From Citricoccus sp. CH26A (GTDB lineage: Bacteria; Actinomycetota; Actinomycetes; Actinomycetales; Micrococcaceae), in NCBI RefSeq assembly GCF_000224415.1, contig NZ_AFXQ01000010.1:46475-110474 (forward strand): 64,000 nucleotides of DNA, written 5' to 3'. Position 1 is the first letter of the stretch; the number at the start of each line of letters is the position of its first letter. The translations under genes were made by a program, and so were the position numbers. Shown one piece after another: positions 47,179 through 56,295 of the stretch. The notes beneath the pieces were generated by a model that saw only the letters and a list, made by a program, of their open reading frames with translations, was not told the DNA's origin and ran no database searches.

Positions 47179-48809
47179 GCCACACCGTCCTTGGAAGGGG
47201 ATCGCTGGTCCCCGGGGGCCCCGGCCCCCGGGATGGACGTCTCGAGGGACCGGGCGGTCCGGCACGTCGTCGTGTCGTCCGCCTCCGAGGGTACCGCCGG
47301 GCACGATCCGTCGGCCGGAGAGTCCTCCGCGGTCAGGGGCAGGTCCATGAAGAACGTCGACCCGATGCCGGGCGCGGACTGGACGTCCACCGTGCCCCCG
47401 TGGGCGCTCACGATCGCGGTGACGATGTTCAGGCCCAGCCCCGAACCCTCGGCGCGGGTGCTGTTGGCACCACGGCCGAAGCGCTTGAAGATGCGCTCCC
47501 GGTCCTCGGGCCGGATGCCGATGCCCTGGTCCCGGACCCACAACCGCAGGTGGCCGTTGAGCACCTGGGAGCCGAGGGAGACCTTGGACGCGTCCTCGGA
47601 GTACTTCACGGCGTTGGAGGCCAGCTGCAGCCAGGCCTGGGTGATGCGCCGGCCGTCGAGGGGGACGGTCACGTCCGCCGCGTGGTCCAGCGTCCAGACC
47701 CGTTCGCCCAGCTGCGTGGCCTTGCCCAGGACATCGCGCGTCAGGGCGCCCACCTCCATCGGCTCGGGCTCGACGAAGTCCGGCCGGCCCGAGGTGGCCA
47801 GGGTCACCAGGTCCTCCACGAGCAGGCGCATGCGGTCCAGCTCGTCGAGCGCGATCTCCCTCACCTCGCGCACGTCGGCCGGGTCCTCGGCGTCCTGCAG
47901 TTCCAGGTGGCCCTGGACGATGGTGATCGGGGTCCGCAACTCGTGGCCGACGTCGTCCAGCAGCTGCCGCTGCGAGGAGAACGACTCCTGGAGCCGGTCC
48001 AGCATGTCGTTGAACGTGGTGGCCAGCTCGGCGACGTCGTCCTGGCCGGAGACGGGGACGCGGCCGTTGAGGTCCGTCCCGGAGATCTCCGCGGCGGTGG
48101 ACTGCAGGGTGCGCAACGGCCGCAGCAACCGGCCCACCAGGACCCACCCGGCCAGGCCGACGACGCCCATCACGCCCAGGCCGACCCCGCCGTAGGACAG
48201 GAACGAGGAGTTGAGCCCCGCCAACTGTGCGGAGTAGTCGAAGGCCAGCAGCAGCATCGACGGGGCGGTGTCGTTGTCGAAGCGGATGGGGACCGCGATC
48301 GCCCGGTAGGTGGTCTGGGCCGTGGAGACCGTCTCGAGCCGGACCGAGTCGCCCTCGAAGTGGCCCTGGGCCCACGAGACCAGCTCGGGATCGTCTTCCA
48401 GGCGCACCTCGACGGCGTCGGAGGCGGTCCAACTGATCCGTCCGTCCCGCAGGCCCAGCATGCCCTCGTCGTCGGCGGGCAGGGTGCGCTGCATGGCGGT
48501 GAAGACCAGCTGGTCCGAGGCGGAGAACGGCTCGCCGGTCTCGGGATCGACGCCCTCCTGGGCGAGGATGCGGAACTCCTGGACCGAACGCTTCAACGAG
48601 TCGTCGATCTGGCCGTTCATGACGGCACGCTGCAACAGGTAGGCCGTGGCACCGGACAGCAGCAGCGCCAGGGCGGTCAGCAGGACCAGCAGACCGACCA
48701 CGCGGGTGCGCACGGGCAGCGCGCTCCAGCGGCGGACCGGGCGGGCACGGCTCAGCAGGCCACCGGCCCGGGAGGCATCCCGGCCGGGCGGGTCGGCGCG
48801 CGAGATCAT
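47175..48809 (-). CDS. Membrane sensor histidine kinase
   Basis: 544 residues. A transmembrane helix (VVGLLVLLTALALLLSGATAY) is followed by an extracytoplasmic sensor region of ~170 residues, a second helix, a HAMP domain (LLRPLRTLQSTAAEISGTD), the HisKA phosphoacceptor His in DVGHELRTPITIVQGH, and an HATPase domain with N-box NAVKYS, G1 DQGIGI and G2 GSGLGLNIV. The ATG at 48809 is used; the gene for the poly-Asp protein ends 27 bases upstream. The signal is unknown, but the neighbouring acidic protein makes cations or cell-wall stress plausible. Confidence 0.92.
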   Translation of the reverse strand: MISRADPPGRDASRAGGLLSRARPVRRWSALPVRTRVVGLLVLLTALALLLSGATAYLLQRAVMNGQIDDSLKRSVQEFRILAQEGVDPETGEPFSASDQLVFTAMQRTLPADDEGMLGLRDGRISWTASDAVEVRLEDDPELVSWAQGHFEGDSVRLETVSTAQTTYRAIAVPIRFDNDTAPSMLLLAFDYSAQLAGLNSSFLSYGGVGLGVMGVVGLAGWVLVGRLLRPLRTLQSTAAEISGTDLNGRVPVSGQDDVAELATTFNDMLDRLQESFSSQRQLLDDVGHELRTPITIVQGHLELQDAEDPADVREVREIALDELDRMRLLVEDLVTLATSGRPDFVEPEPMEVGALTRDVLGKATQLGERVWTLDHAADVTVPLDGRRITQAWLQLASNAVKYSEDASKVSLGSQVLNGHLRLWVRDQGIGIRPEDRERIFKRFGRGANSTRAEGSGLGLNIVTAIVSAHGGTVDVQSAPGIGSTFFMDLPLTAEDSPADGSCPAVPSEADDTTTCRTARSLETSIPGAGAPGDQRSPSKDGVA

Positions 48810-48836
48810 GCGTGCCCACCGGTGCCGGGGGACGCG

Positions 48837-48915
48837 TCAGTCATCATCGTCATCCCCGTCGTCATCGTCATCCCCGTCGTCATCGTCATCGTCCCGGTCG
48901 TCATCATCATCGTCG
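48837..48915. repeat. GTCATC/GTCGTC triplet repeat encoding the poly-Asp tail
   Basis: A run of (GTC/ATC) triplets with two CCC interruptions; read on the minus strand it gives GAT and GAC codons. It is a coding microsatellite in which slippage by whole codons would change tail length without a frameshift. Confidence 0.8.
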
Positions 48916-49400
48916 TCGGCGGGCGACTGCGGCGCCGGGGCGGGGACTGGCTGCGGGGCCGCCGGCGGGGCCTGACGGGTGCGGGGCTGGGCGGCCTGGC
49001 TTCCGGAACCGGTTTCCCCGGAGGACGCCGAACCGCCGGAGGATCCCGTACGGGCCGGGGCAGACGTCTCCGGGGCGGGACGGGCGGAGATCCTCGCCCG
49101 GGAGACGGCCGGGTCGGAGCCGTCCGTGCGGCCCGCGACGCCCGATGACCCGGCGGCCGTGGGCGTCCCGTCCTGGGGGGAGGACGGGGCGGTCGAGGCG
49201 TCACCGGGGGAACCGGTCCCGGCCGCGGAGGGCGCGTTGTGCCGCTGCGCCGTCGGGGCATCCGTCACGGCGATCAGCGGGGCCAGTTCCACGGAGCTGG
49301 GCCGGGCGGCGAGGACCGCGATGCCCAGAGCCGCCACGACCGCCACCACCATCAGGACGACGGCGGCCTTCAATCCTCTGCCCGCGTTCTTCATGGCCAT
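48837..49400 (-). CDS. Membrane-anchored protein with poly-aspartate C-terminal tail
   Basis: 187 residues. An N-terminal membrane/signal segment (AAVVLMVVAVVAALGIAVLA) is followed by a Ser/Ala/Pro/Thr-rich disordered stretch and a terminal run of about 26 residues that are nearly all Asp, broken only by one Arg and two Gly. Without a Cys lipobox it is probably a signal anchor or secreted. The tail would bind Ca2+, Mg2+ or other cations outside the cell. It is the first gene of the two-component operon, so it may be the sensor's partner or a target. The function is unknown. Confidence 0.75.
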   Translation of the reverse strand: MAMKNAGRGLKAAVVLMVVAVVAALGIAVLAARPSSVELAPLIAVTDAPTAQRHNAPSAAGTGSPGDASTAPSSPQDGTPTAAGSSGVAGRTDGSDPAVSRARISARPAPETSAPARTGSSGGSASSGETGSGSQAAQPRTRQAPPAAPQPVPAPAPQSPADDDDDDDRDDDDDDGDDDDDGDDDDD

Positions 49401-49519
49401 GATTCTTCCGCATCCGGATGAGCCGAAGATGAGAGACCGGCCCCGGTGGACGAGGAGACGATGACCATTCGACGACCGGACCGGCGGGGCCGGACCGGCG
49501 GGGGCTGGACCGGAGGCGG

Positions 49520-51483
49520 TCAGCCGACCGGGGGGTCGCCGTCCTGGTCCGCGTCCGGATCCGGGTCCTGCCCCGGATCCGGGTCCCGAACCTCGTCCAG
49601 GGCCTGGTCGGCGTCCAGCTCCAGGGCCAGGTCCAGGGCCTGGTCGAGGGCCTGGTCCAGGTCCGGCTCCGCGTCCCCACCCTGCTCCGCCTGCGGGTCC
49701 GGGTCCTGCTCCGAGGAGGCGGCGTCCGCGCGGAGGCGGGCCAGGGCGGCGCCCTCCTCGTCACCGGCCAGGTCCAGGGACTGCGCCAGCCCCAGCCACG
49801 CGGCCATCCGCAGGTACCGGGCCGTGTCCTGCTGCTCCGTGATCATCCGGAACAGGGAGGCCGCCTCCTCGGCCCGCTCCTGCTCCAGGAGCACATAGGC
49901 GGCGAACAGCTCGGCGTTGGAGGCCGCGGTGGTGTCCTGGGAGGCGGCGAACAGGTCCGCTGCCGTCAGCGCCGAGGACACCGCTGCCGGGCCCTGGCGC
50001 AGGGCCCACAGCCCACGGGCGCGGGTGTCCGTGAAGTCGGCCTCGTGCCACGCCGCGGAGGAGTCCTGGGCCAGGGCGATCGCCTCGTCCAGCAGGGCCA
50101 CCCCCGTTCCTGGCCCAACTCGCACAGCACGTGGCCGAGGGCGTGCAGGGCCTGGGGCAGCACGGCCGGGTCGTCCTCGTCCTCGACCCGGCGGGCCAGC
50201 TCGACGGCCCGGGAGAACCGTTCTGCCGCGTCCTCGGCGCGTTCCTGCCGGTTCAGCAGGGCGCCGGCCGCCAGGCACATCCGGGCGGCCTCGGCCAGGG
50301 ACCCGGCCTCCTGGAACAGGCCCGACGCGCGGTCCCAGTGCTCCAGCGCCTCGTCCGGGCGCCCCTGGTGACGGGCGGCATGGCCCAGGTCCACGAGTGC
50401 CCGGGCCAGCCCGGGCAGCCGACGGGCGGCCTCCTCGCGGCGCACCAGGCCCGCCAGGACGCGCTCGGCGAGCGCGTGCTCCTCGGCCTCGAGCAGCTGG
50501 TGCCCCAGGGCCAGGGTGAGGTCCGAGGCCTCCGGCACCTCGCCCTGCTCGGCCTGGGCGACCGCGACCTTCCAGGCGAGGATGGAGGACTGCTGGTCAC
50601 CGGCGTCGTGCGCCAGGCCCGCCAGCAGCGCGGCGGCCGACGCCGCGCCCTTCCGGACCCCGGCGGCGGCGTGCAGCTCCACGGCGCGCAGCGCATCGGC
50701 CGCTGCCTGGGCCGCGTCACCGAGCTCGTGGGCGACCACCGCCTTGAGCATCCACATGGCCGCGCGGACCGCGCGGTTGGCCTTGCCGGCCAGCACGTCG
50801 TCCGCGACCTCGGCCGCGCTCTCGGGCTCATGGGACATCAGGTGGACGTGGGCCAGGAACATCCGGGTCGAGGACAGGGACTCCGGGGCCACGGCGATCC
50901 CGGCACCCACCCGGGCGTCCAGGATGTCCAGGCACTCCTCGAGCAGGTCCACCGCCGGATCCAGGCGGCCGTCCTCCACGTTGCGCACCGCCAGGGCCAC
51001 CAGGACGTCCGGCAGGACGGTGTCCACGGACCGTGCGGACCGGGCGCGCTCGGCCTCCAGCACGCCCTCCAGCACCGTGGCCTCGAACGATTCCGGTTCG
51101 CGCAGCAGCATGGTGCCCAGCTCCGACTCCATCCGGGCCTGGTGGGGATACCCGGCCTCCACCAGCAACTGGGCGCGCTCCGCGATGTACCGCGTGGCCG
51201 CGGCATGGTCACCCTGCATCTCCGCCACCGAGGCCAGCGCGCGCAGCAGTCCGGCCCGGTTGAACGGGTCCTGGCCGCCGCGGGCCTGCAGCCCGGCGCG
51301 GGCCGCGCGCCCGGCCAGGGCCAGGTCCTCCGCGTAGGCGGCCTCGTAGGAGGCGTCCAGCCAGCCGCGGGCCGTCTCCGGGTCGTCCTGGGAGTTGGTC
51401 AGCGAGCGCCGGGCCAGCACGGCCCCCAGCCGCGGCGCCAGGTCCTCGGGCAGGCCCGGGGTGGGGGTGTCCTCCTCGCTCAC
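49520..51483 (-). pseudogene. Large TPR-repeat protein, broken by a one-base frameshift
   Basis: A helical-repeat protein with many Ala/Leu-rich TPR-like units (such as LDASYEAAYAEDLALAGRAAR, ARALVDLGHAARHQGRPDEALEHWDRA). From the GTG at 51483 (GGGAGG upstream) the frame is good to LCELGQERG and then lost; it continues in the next frame as VALLDEAIALAQDSSAAWHEADF to the stop. One extra C in the run at 50101-50105 restores a protein of about 654 residues. The end of the protein is a degenerate Asp/Ala/Leu/Gln repeat followed by an Asp-Pro-rich tail. It is possibly a regulatory or scaffold protein. The frameshift resembles two others in this window and may be a sequence error. Confidence 0.75.
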
Positions 51484-51596
51484 GACCGGCCCTCCCTTCT
51501 CTCGACTCCAGTGGTATGCGTGCACAGCCCACCCAGTATTCCAGAGACGCGGGGATGGATCGGGGTCGGGGCCCGCGGCCTCCTAGACTGGAGTCC

Positions 51597-52025
51597 ATGG
51601 ATTTCGACACCAGGGCGGGTGCCTACGGAGTGATCGTCCAGGACGGAGCCCTGTTGCTGAGCCTGTGGCAGGGGCCGCGGGAGGCGATCTGGACGCTGCC
51701 CGGCGGCAGGATCGAGCTGGGGGAGCAGCCCGAACAGGCCTGCCTGCGCGAGATCGAGGAGGAGACCGGGTACACGGCCCGCCTCGACGGCCTGCTCGGT
51801 GTCATTAGCCGCACCATCGAACCGGAGCACCGGACCCACGCCACGCGACGCTCGCTGCTGGCCGTCCAGGTGCTGTACCGGGCCGAGATCGTCTCCGGCC
51901 GGCTGCGCGCCGAGGTCGGGGGGTCCTCCATCGACGCCGCGTGGCTCCCGCTGGACGAGCTGCACCGGCACCCGACCTCCCCGCACGTGCACCGGGCCCT
52001 CGACCTGGCCGGGGTGCGCCGATGA
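51597..52025 (+). CDS. Nudix hydrolase
   Basis: 142 residues; hydrolyses a nucleoside-diphosphate-linked compound (substrate unknown). The Nudix box is complete: Gly at its start (GGRIELGEQPEQACL), then REIEEETGY with the metal-binding Glu residues. TAGACT at 51584-51589 ends seven bases before the ATG, so it looks leaderless. The stop overlaps the ATG of the next gene (ATGA), so the two products are made together. Confidence 0.9.
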   Translation: MDFDTRAGAYGVIVQDGALLLSLWQGPREAIWTLPGGRIELGEQPEQACLREIEEETGYTARLDGLLGVISRTIEPEHRTHATRRSLLAVQVLYRAEIVSGRLRAEVGGSSIDAAWLPLDELHRHPTSPHVHRALDLAGVRR

Positions 52026-53128
52026 GGCGCGCCGCACCGGGCTGGGCCGCCATCGGCCTCGCCCTCACCGTGACCCTGGCCGGGTGCACCCCCGCGGACT
52101 CCGGCCCGGGCGCCACCGCATCCTCGACGGCGGGACCGGTGACGGTGGTCGGGGGAACCCGGCCCGAGGAGCAGCTCCTGGCCCGCGTCGCGGTCCGGCA
52201 CCTGCAGAACCACGGTGTCAACGCCGTCATGGGCGAGCCCTCGACCGTGCCCTGGGACGCCGCCGGAGACCAGCAGGTGGCGATCGTGGACTCGCTCGCC
52301 ATGGCCTCCGAGGTCGCCCCCGCGGCCCTGGCCGGCCCGGTCCCGACGCCGTCCCCGTCACCGACGGCGTCGGCCGCGCCCACCGCGGGTGCCTCCCCGG
52401 CGACCGGTGCGCCGTCCCCGGGCACCGCCTCACCCACCCGCACGGCGAGCCCCACGGACCCGGCCCCGGCCTCCCCGACCGGTCACCCGACCGCCACCGG
52501 CACCCCCACGCCGCTGCCGGACGGCGCCCCGGCCGCCGACGCCGCAGGCACCACGGCCATCGTGGTGGACCACCTGCCCGAGGGCACCGAGGTCATCGGG
52601 GAGTCCGCCGGGACGTTGCGGCTGCAGGCCGTGACCACGACGGCCACGGCCGGCCTGTACTCGATGGAGGAGCTGGGCGATCTCAACGGCCTGTGCGACC
52701 GGATGGTCTTCACCCCCGAGGCCGCCGGGGCCCTCGAGACCCGTCGGCTCGAGGTCCTGGCCGGCTGCGAACCGGACGAGTGGATCGCACCGGGCGAGGA
52801 CGGACCGGCCGTTGACCTGGTGACGGGACGGGCCGACGTCGCCATGCTCTACGGCACCGATCCGGCGATCGCCGACCACGCCCTGGTGCCCCTGGGCGAC
52901 CCCGAGCGGATCCTGCCCGAGGGCCGGGTCCTGCTCGTGGCCGATCCTCAGGACGTGCCCGGCACCGCGACCGCAGCGCTGGTCGAGCTCGCCGGACAGC
53001 TGAGCGGGGAGCACCTGGCCGAGCTGCAACGGCTCTCCGCCGGCCCGGATGCCCTGCCGTCCGAGGAGGCCGCCCAGTACTGGCTGGTGTCGGCCGGCCT
53101 GGAGCAGGCACCGGAGCGCTGGTTCTAG
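52022..53128 (+). CDS. OpuAC-like substrate-binding lipoprotein with low-complexity insert
   Basis: 368 residues. A short signal peptide ends in a lipobox LAGC (Cys20). The next block, VTVVGGTRPEEQLLARVAVRHLQNHG, is like the start of glycine-betaine/choline-binding proteins (OpuAC/ProX), and the C-terminus (ATAALVELAGQLSGEHLAEL, EEAAQYWLVSAGL) matches the end of that family. Between them lies about 80 residues of Pro/Ser/Thr/Ala repeats interrupting the first lobe. No permease or ATPase gene is nearby, so transport of a solute is unproven; a sensor role is possible. It is translationally coupled to the Nudix gene. Confidence 0.65.
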   Translation: MRRAAPGWAAIGLALTVTLAGCTPADSGPGATASSTAGPVTVVGGTRPEEQLLARVAVRHLQNHGVNAVMGEPSTVPWDAAGDQQVAIVDSLAMASEVAPAALAGPVPTPSPSPTASAAPTAGASPATGAPSPGTASPTRTASPTDPAPASPTGHPTATGTPTPLPDGAPAADAAGTTAIVVDHLPEGTEVIGESAGTLRLQAVTTTATAGLYSMEELGDLNGLCDRMVFTPEAAGALETRRLEVLAGCEPDEWIAPGEDGPAVDLVTGRADVAMLYGTDPAIADHALVPLGDPERILPEGRVLLVADPQDVPGTATAALVELAGQLSGEHLAELQRLSAGPDALPSEEAAQYWLVSAGLEQAPERWF

Positions 53129-53198
53129 GGGCCGGATTCCCGTCTTCCCGGTGGGTGATACGCGCCAAGTCGCGCCCTGCGGTGGGAGGATGGTGGGC

Positions 53199-54430
53199 AT
53201 GGCAAAGACACGGACCGGTCAGATCAAGCAGTCCTCCAAGCTCCTGAACGTGCGGTACGACGTGCGCGGGCCGATCCTCGAGGAGGCCCAGCGCATGGAG
53301 GCGGCCGGCCACCGCATCATGAAGCTGAACATCGGCAACCCCGCCCCTTCGGCTTCGAGGCCCCGGACGCGATCCTCAAGGACATGGTCTCCCACTTGCC
53401 GCACGCGCAGGGATACTCCGACTCCCAGGGCATCTACTCGGCCCGGACCGCGGTCAGCCAGTACTACCAGTCGCGCGGGATCATGGGCATCGAGGTGGAG
53501 GACATCTTCATCGGCAACGGCGTCTCCGAGCTGATCTCCATGGTGCTGCAGGCCCTGGTCGACGACGGCGACGAGGTGCTCATCCCCGCCCCGGACTACC
53601 CGCTCTGGACCGGCGCCACCACGCTGTCCGGCGGGCGTGCCGTGCACTACCGCTGCATGGAGGAGGAGGACTGGGCCCCGGACCTGGAGGACATCGAGGC
53701 GCGGATCACCGACCGCACCAAGGCGATCGTCATCATCAACCCGAACAACCCCACCGGGGCGGTGTACTCCCGCCAGGTGCTCTCCGGGATCGTGGAGATC
53801 GCCCGCAAGCACAACCTGGTGCTGATGAGCGACGAGATCTACGAGAAGATCCTCTACGACGGCGCCCGCCACATCAACGCCGCCGGACTGTCCGACGACG
53901 TCCTCACCCTGACGTTCTCCGGACTGTCCAAGGCCTACCGCGTGGCCGGGTACCGGGCCGGCTGGGTGGCGATCTCCGGGCCGAAGCACCGCGCCACGGA
54001 CTTCATCGAGGGGCTGACCCTGCTCTCCAACATGCGCATGTGCGCCAATGTCCCGGGCCAGCACGCCATCCAGACCGCACTCGGCGGCTACCAGTCCATC
54101 AACGACCTCATCCTGCCCGGCGGGCGGCTGCTCGAGCAGCGCAACACCGCCCAGCGGCTGCTGGCCGAGATCCCCGGCGTCACCGTGCAGCCCGCCCACG
54201 GTGCGCTGTACCTGTTCCCGCGGCTGGACCCGGAGGTCTACGAGATCGAGGACGACGAGCAGTTCGTCATCGAGCTGCTGCGCGCCCAGAAGATCCTCGT
54301 CTCCCACGGCCGGGCCTTCAACTACCCGGACACGGACCACTTCCGGCTGGTCACGCTGCCCAACGTCCGGGACCTGGAGATCGCGATCGAACGCATCGCC
54401 GACTTCCTGGAGGAATACCGTGAGCGCTAA
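53199..54430 (+). pseudogene. alaA: AlaA-type alanine/glutamate-pyruvate aminotransferase, one-base frameshift
   Basis: A PLP-dependent class I aminotransferase making alanine from pyruvate and glutamate. The first 50 residues are in one frame (LLNVRYDVRGPILEEAQRME, MKLNIGNPA), the rest in another (SHLPHAQGYSDSQGIYSA, IIINPNNPTGAVYS, the PLP Lys in SGLSKAYRVAG, ALGGYQSINDLILPGGRL). AlaA proteins read NIGNPAPFGF here; inserting one C into the run at 53344-53347 gives exactly that and a 410-residue protein. The start is ATG 53199 with GGGAGG upstream. The rest is undamaged, so this is more likely sequence error than decay. The 3' end overlaps the PPK2 gene by 11 bases. Confidence 0.88.
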
Positions 54431-55301
54431 GAAGCACGTGATGGACTTCGAGGGACAGCCCTGGGAGCTGTTGCGCGCCCGGTCCCGCGACGGCGTCATC
54501 AAGGGACCCGCGGACGTCCATCCCGACTCCAAGCCGGGGTACCTGGGCGGCAGGGCCGAGGGGGAGGCCACGCTGGCCATCCGCGCCGAACGGCTCTCGC
54601 AGCTGCAGGAGCTGCTCTACGCCAACGGCGTGTCCGGCAACGGCAAGGGTGCCTCCGTGCTGCTGGTGGTGCAGGCCATGGACACCGCGGGCAAGGGCGG
54701 GATCATGCGCAACGTGGCGGGTGCCATGGACCCCCAGGGGGTGGAGACCGCGGCCTTCAAGGCCCCCACCGAGGAGGAGAGGAGCCACCACTTCCTGTGG
54801 CGGGTCCGCAAGCACCTGCCCGACCCCGGATTCGTGGCCGTCTTCGACCGGTCCCACTACGAGGACGTGCTGATCCACCGGGTGCGGCAGCTGACCTCAC
54901 TGCACACGATCGAGCGGCGGTACGAGGAGATCCGGCGGTTCGAGCGGGACCTGGCGGAGCGCAACACGCGGATCGTCAAGGTCATGCTGCACATCACCAA
55001 GGAGGAGCAGCAGGACCGGCTGGCCGAACGGCTGGACCGTCCGGACAAGTTCTGGAAGTACGCACCCGGTGACGTGGACGAGCGCGCCCACTGGGACGAG
55101 TACATGGACGCCTACCGGATCGCGATCGAGGAGACGGACGCGGACCACGCCCCCTGGTTCATCGTCCCGGCCAACCGCAAGTGGTACTCACGGATCGCCG
55201 TCCAGGAGCTGCTGATCACCGCCCTGGAGTCGCTGGAACTGCAGTGGCCGCCCGCGGACTTCGACGTGGCCCTGGAGAAGCGGCGGCTGGCGGAGAGCTG
55301 A
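54420..55301 (+). CDS. ppk2: Polyphosphate kinase 2 family protein (PPK2)
   Basis: Moves phosphate between polyphosphate and nucleotides. 293 residues, single PPK2 domain. Walker A is QAMDTAGKGG (near residues 83-92) with the following IMRNVAGAMDPQGV, Walker B is FDRSHYED (about 142-149), the lid-module region is Arg-rich (IERRYEEIRRFERDL), and the late block is WFIVPANRKWYSRIAV. The GTG at 54420 follows GGAGGAA and overlaps the aminotransferase stop. Direction (NDP or NMP phosphorylation) cannot be assigned with confidence. Confidence 0.92.
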   Translation: MSAKKHVMDFEGQPWELLRARSRDGVIKGPADVHPDSKPGYLGGRAEGEATLAIRAERLSQLQELLYANGVSGNGKGASVLLVVQAMDTAGKGGIMRNVAGAMDPQGVETAAFKAPTEEERSHHFLWRVRKHLPDPGFVAVFDRSHYEDVLIHRVRQLTSLHTIERRYEEIRRFERDLAERNTRIVKVMLHITKEEQQDRLAERLDRPDKFWKYAPGDVDERAHWDEYMDAYRIAIEETDADHAPWFIVPANRKWYSRIAVQELLITALESLELQWPPADFDVALEKRRLAES

Positions 55302-55466
55302 CCCGGGCTGCCGGGGACCGGCGCCGGGGGATAGACGGCGGATCCGCGGCCGGTCGTCCCCGCCGGCTGAGCGCTGTGGGCGACCCCCCCCCTTGCGGCA
55401 CCCCCGGGGGCACCGGTCTAGGGTGGGATGACAGATCGATCCATCCGCTCTCCAGGAGGTACCGAC

Positions 55467-56036
55467 ATGACCGGACAGCAGTTGCAGGGACAGACCATCG
55501 CCTTCCTCGCCACCCGGGGCGTGGAGCAGGTCGAGCTCACCTCGCCGTGGGAGGCCGTCAAGGCCGCCGGCGGCCGGCCCGTGCTCGTCTCGCCGGAGTC
55601 CGACTCCATCACCGCGATGAAGGGGGACTGGGAGCACGGCGACTCCTTCCCCGTGGACCACCAGGTCGGCTCCGTCTCCTCCGGGCAGTTCGACGCGCTC
55701 GTGATGCCCGGTGGCACCCTGAACGCCGACGCGCTGCGGGCCGACCAGGACGTCCAGGCGTTCGTGCGCGGCTTCTTCGAGGAGCACAAGCCGGTGGCCG
55801 CCATCTGCCACGCACCGTGGACCCTCATCAGTGCCGGGGTGGTCTCCGGCCGGAAGCTCACCAGCTACCACTCCCTGTCCGAGGACCTGCAGAACGCCGG
55901 TGCCACCTGGGTGGACGAGGAGGTCGTGGTGGACCAGGGCCTGACCACCAGCCGGAACCCGGGCGACCTGGACGCGTTCAACGCCAAGCTCGTCGAGGAA
56001 TTCGCCGAGGGCAGGCACGCCGGCCAGACCGCCTGA
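55467..56036 (+). CDS. PfpI/DJ-1 family protein (type 1 glutamine amidotransferase fold)
   Basis: 189 residues. The nucleophile Cys114 sits in AAICHAPW with the family's His next to it, the structural Glu is in the early block ATRGVEQVELTSPWE, and ALVMPGGTLNADALR precedes the nucleophile. The family covers stress-related deglycase/chaperone and peptidase activities that remain debated. The ATG follows the strong ribosome site CAGGAGG; TAGGGT lies about 40 bases upstream as a likely -10. A strong two-way terminator follows. Confidence 0.9.
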   Translation: MTGQQLQGQTIAFLATRGVEQVELTSPWEAVKAAGGRPVLVSPESDSITAMKGDWEHGDSFPVDHQVGSVSSGQFDALVMPGGTLNADALRADQDVQAFVRGFFEEHKPVAAICHAPWTLISAGVVSGRKLTSYHSLSEDLQNAGATWVDEEVVVDQGLTTSRNPGDLDAFNAKLVEEFAEGRHAGQTA

Positions 56037-56055
56037 GCCGTCGGCACGACGACAC

Positions 56056-56098
56056 CGGCCCCGGCCGGACCCGCGACCTGCGGGTCCGGCCGGGGCCG
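56056..56098. terminator. Bidirectional terminator between PfpI and OFA genes
   Basis: Perfect 19-bp arms starting CGGCCCCGGCCGGACCCGC around the 5-base loop GACCT, extendable outward through ACGACA/TGTCGT, between two convergent transcription units. Confidence 0.9.
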
Positions 56099-56112
56099 TT
56101 GTCGTGGGTGCC

Positions 56113-56295
56113 TCAGCCCGTGAACAGGGCGGAGGCCTTCAGGGCCGTCTGGACCAGCCCGTAGGCTAGCGCGGCGATGACGATCAGGGCCAGGACGAGG
56201 GCGGTCGTCCGGTAGGCACCGCCGGTGCCGGCCGGTTCCCGGGTGGCCGGGGCGGTACCGCCCGCGGTGCTGCTGCCTGCGTTGGGTGTGCTCAC
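56113..56295 (-). CDS. Small subunit of OFA-type MFS transporter
   Basis: 60 residues: a Thr/Pro/Gly-rich N-terminus and one membrane helix (TTALVLALIVIAALAYGLV) with a short Thr/Ala/Lys end. The GTG at 56295 overlaps the stop of the MFS gene by four bases (GTGA). One-helix proteins encoded exactly here accompany OFA-family transporters, and this matches that pattern. The role, perhaps stabilising the permease, is inferred. Confidence 0.75.
   Translation of the reverse strand: MSTPNAGSSTAGGTAPATREPAGTGGAYRTTALVLALIVIAALAYGLVQTALKASALFTG

Noticed and set aside
47179..48819. Upstream extension of the response-regulator frame through the kinase gene
   Set aside because: The true start is fixed by the GTGA overlap at 47178; the extension is an Arg/Pro/Gly-rich shadow of the kinase.
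48837..48915. Triplet repeat considered as a CRISPR-like or non-coding repeat
   Set aside because: It is in frame and encodes the Asp tail; there are no spacers.
55385..55392. Run of eight C before the PfpI gene as a phase-variable tract
   Set aside because: Intergenic, 80 bases before the start and upstream of the likely -10; no sign it affects a frame. It may only be another hard-to-sequence run.
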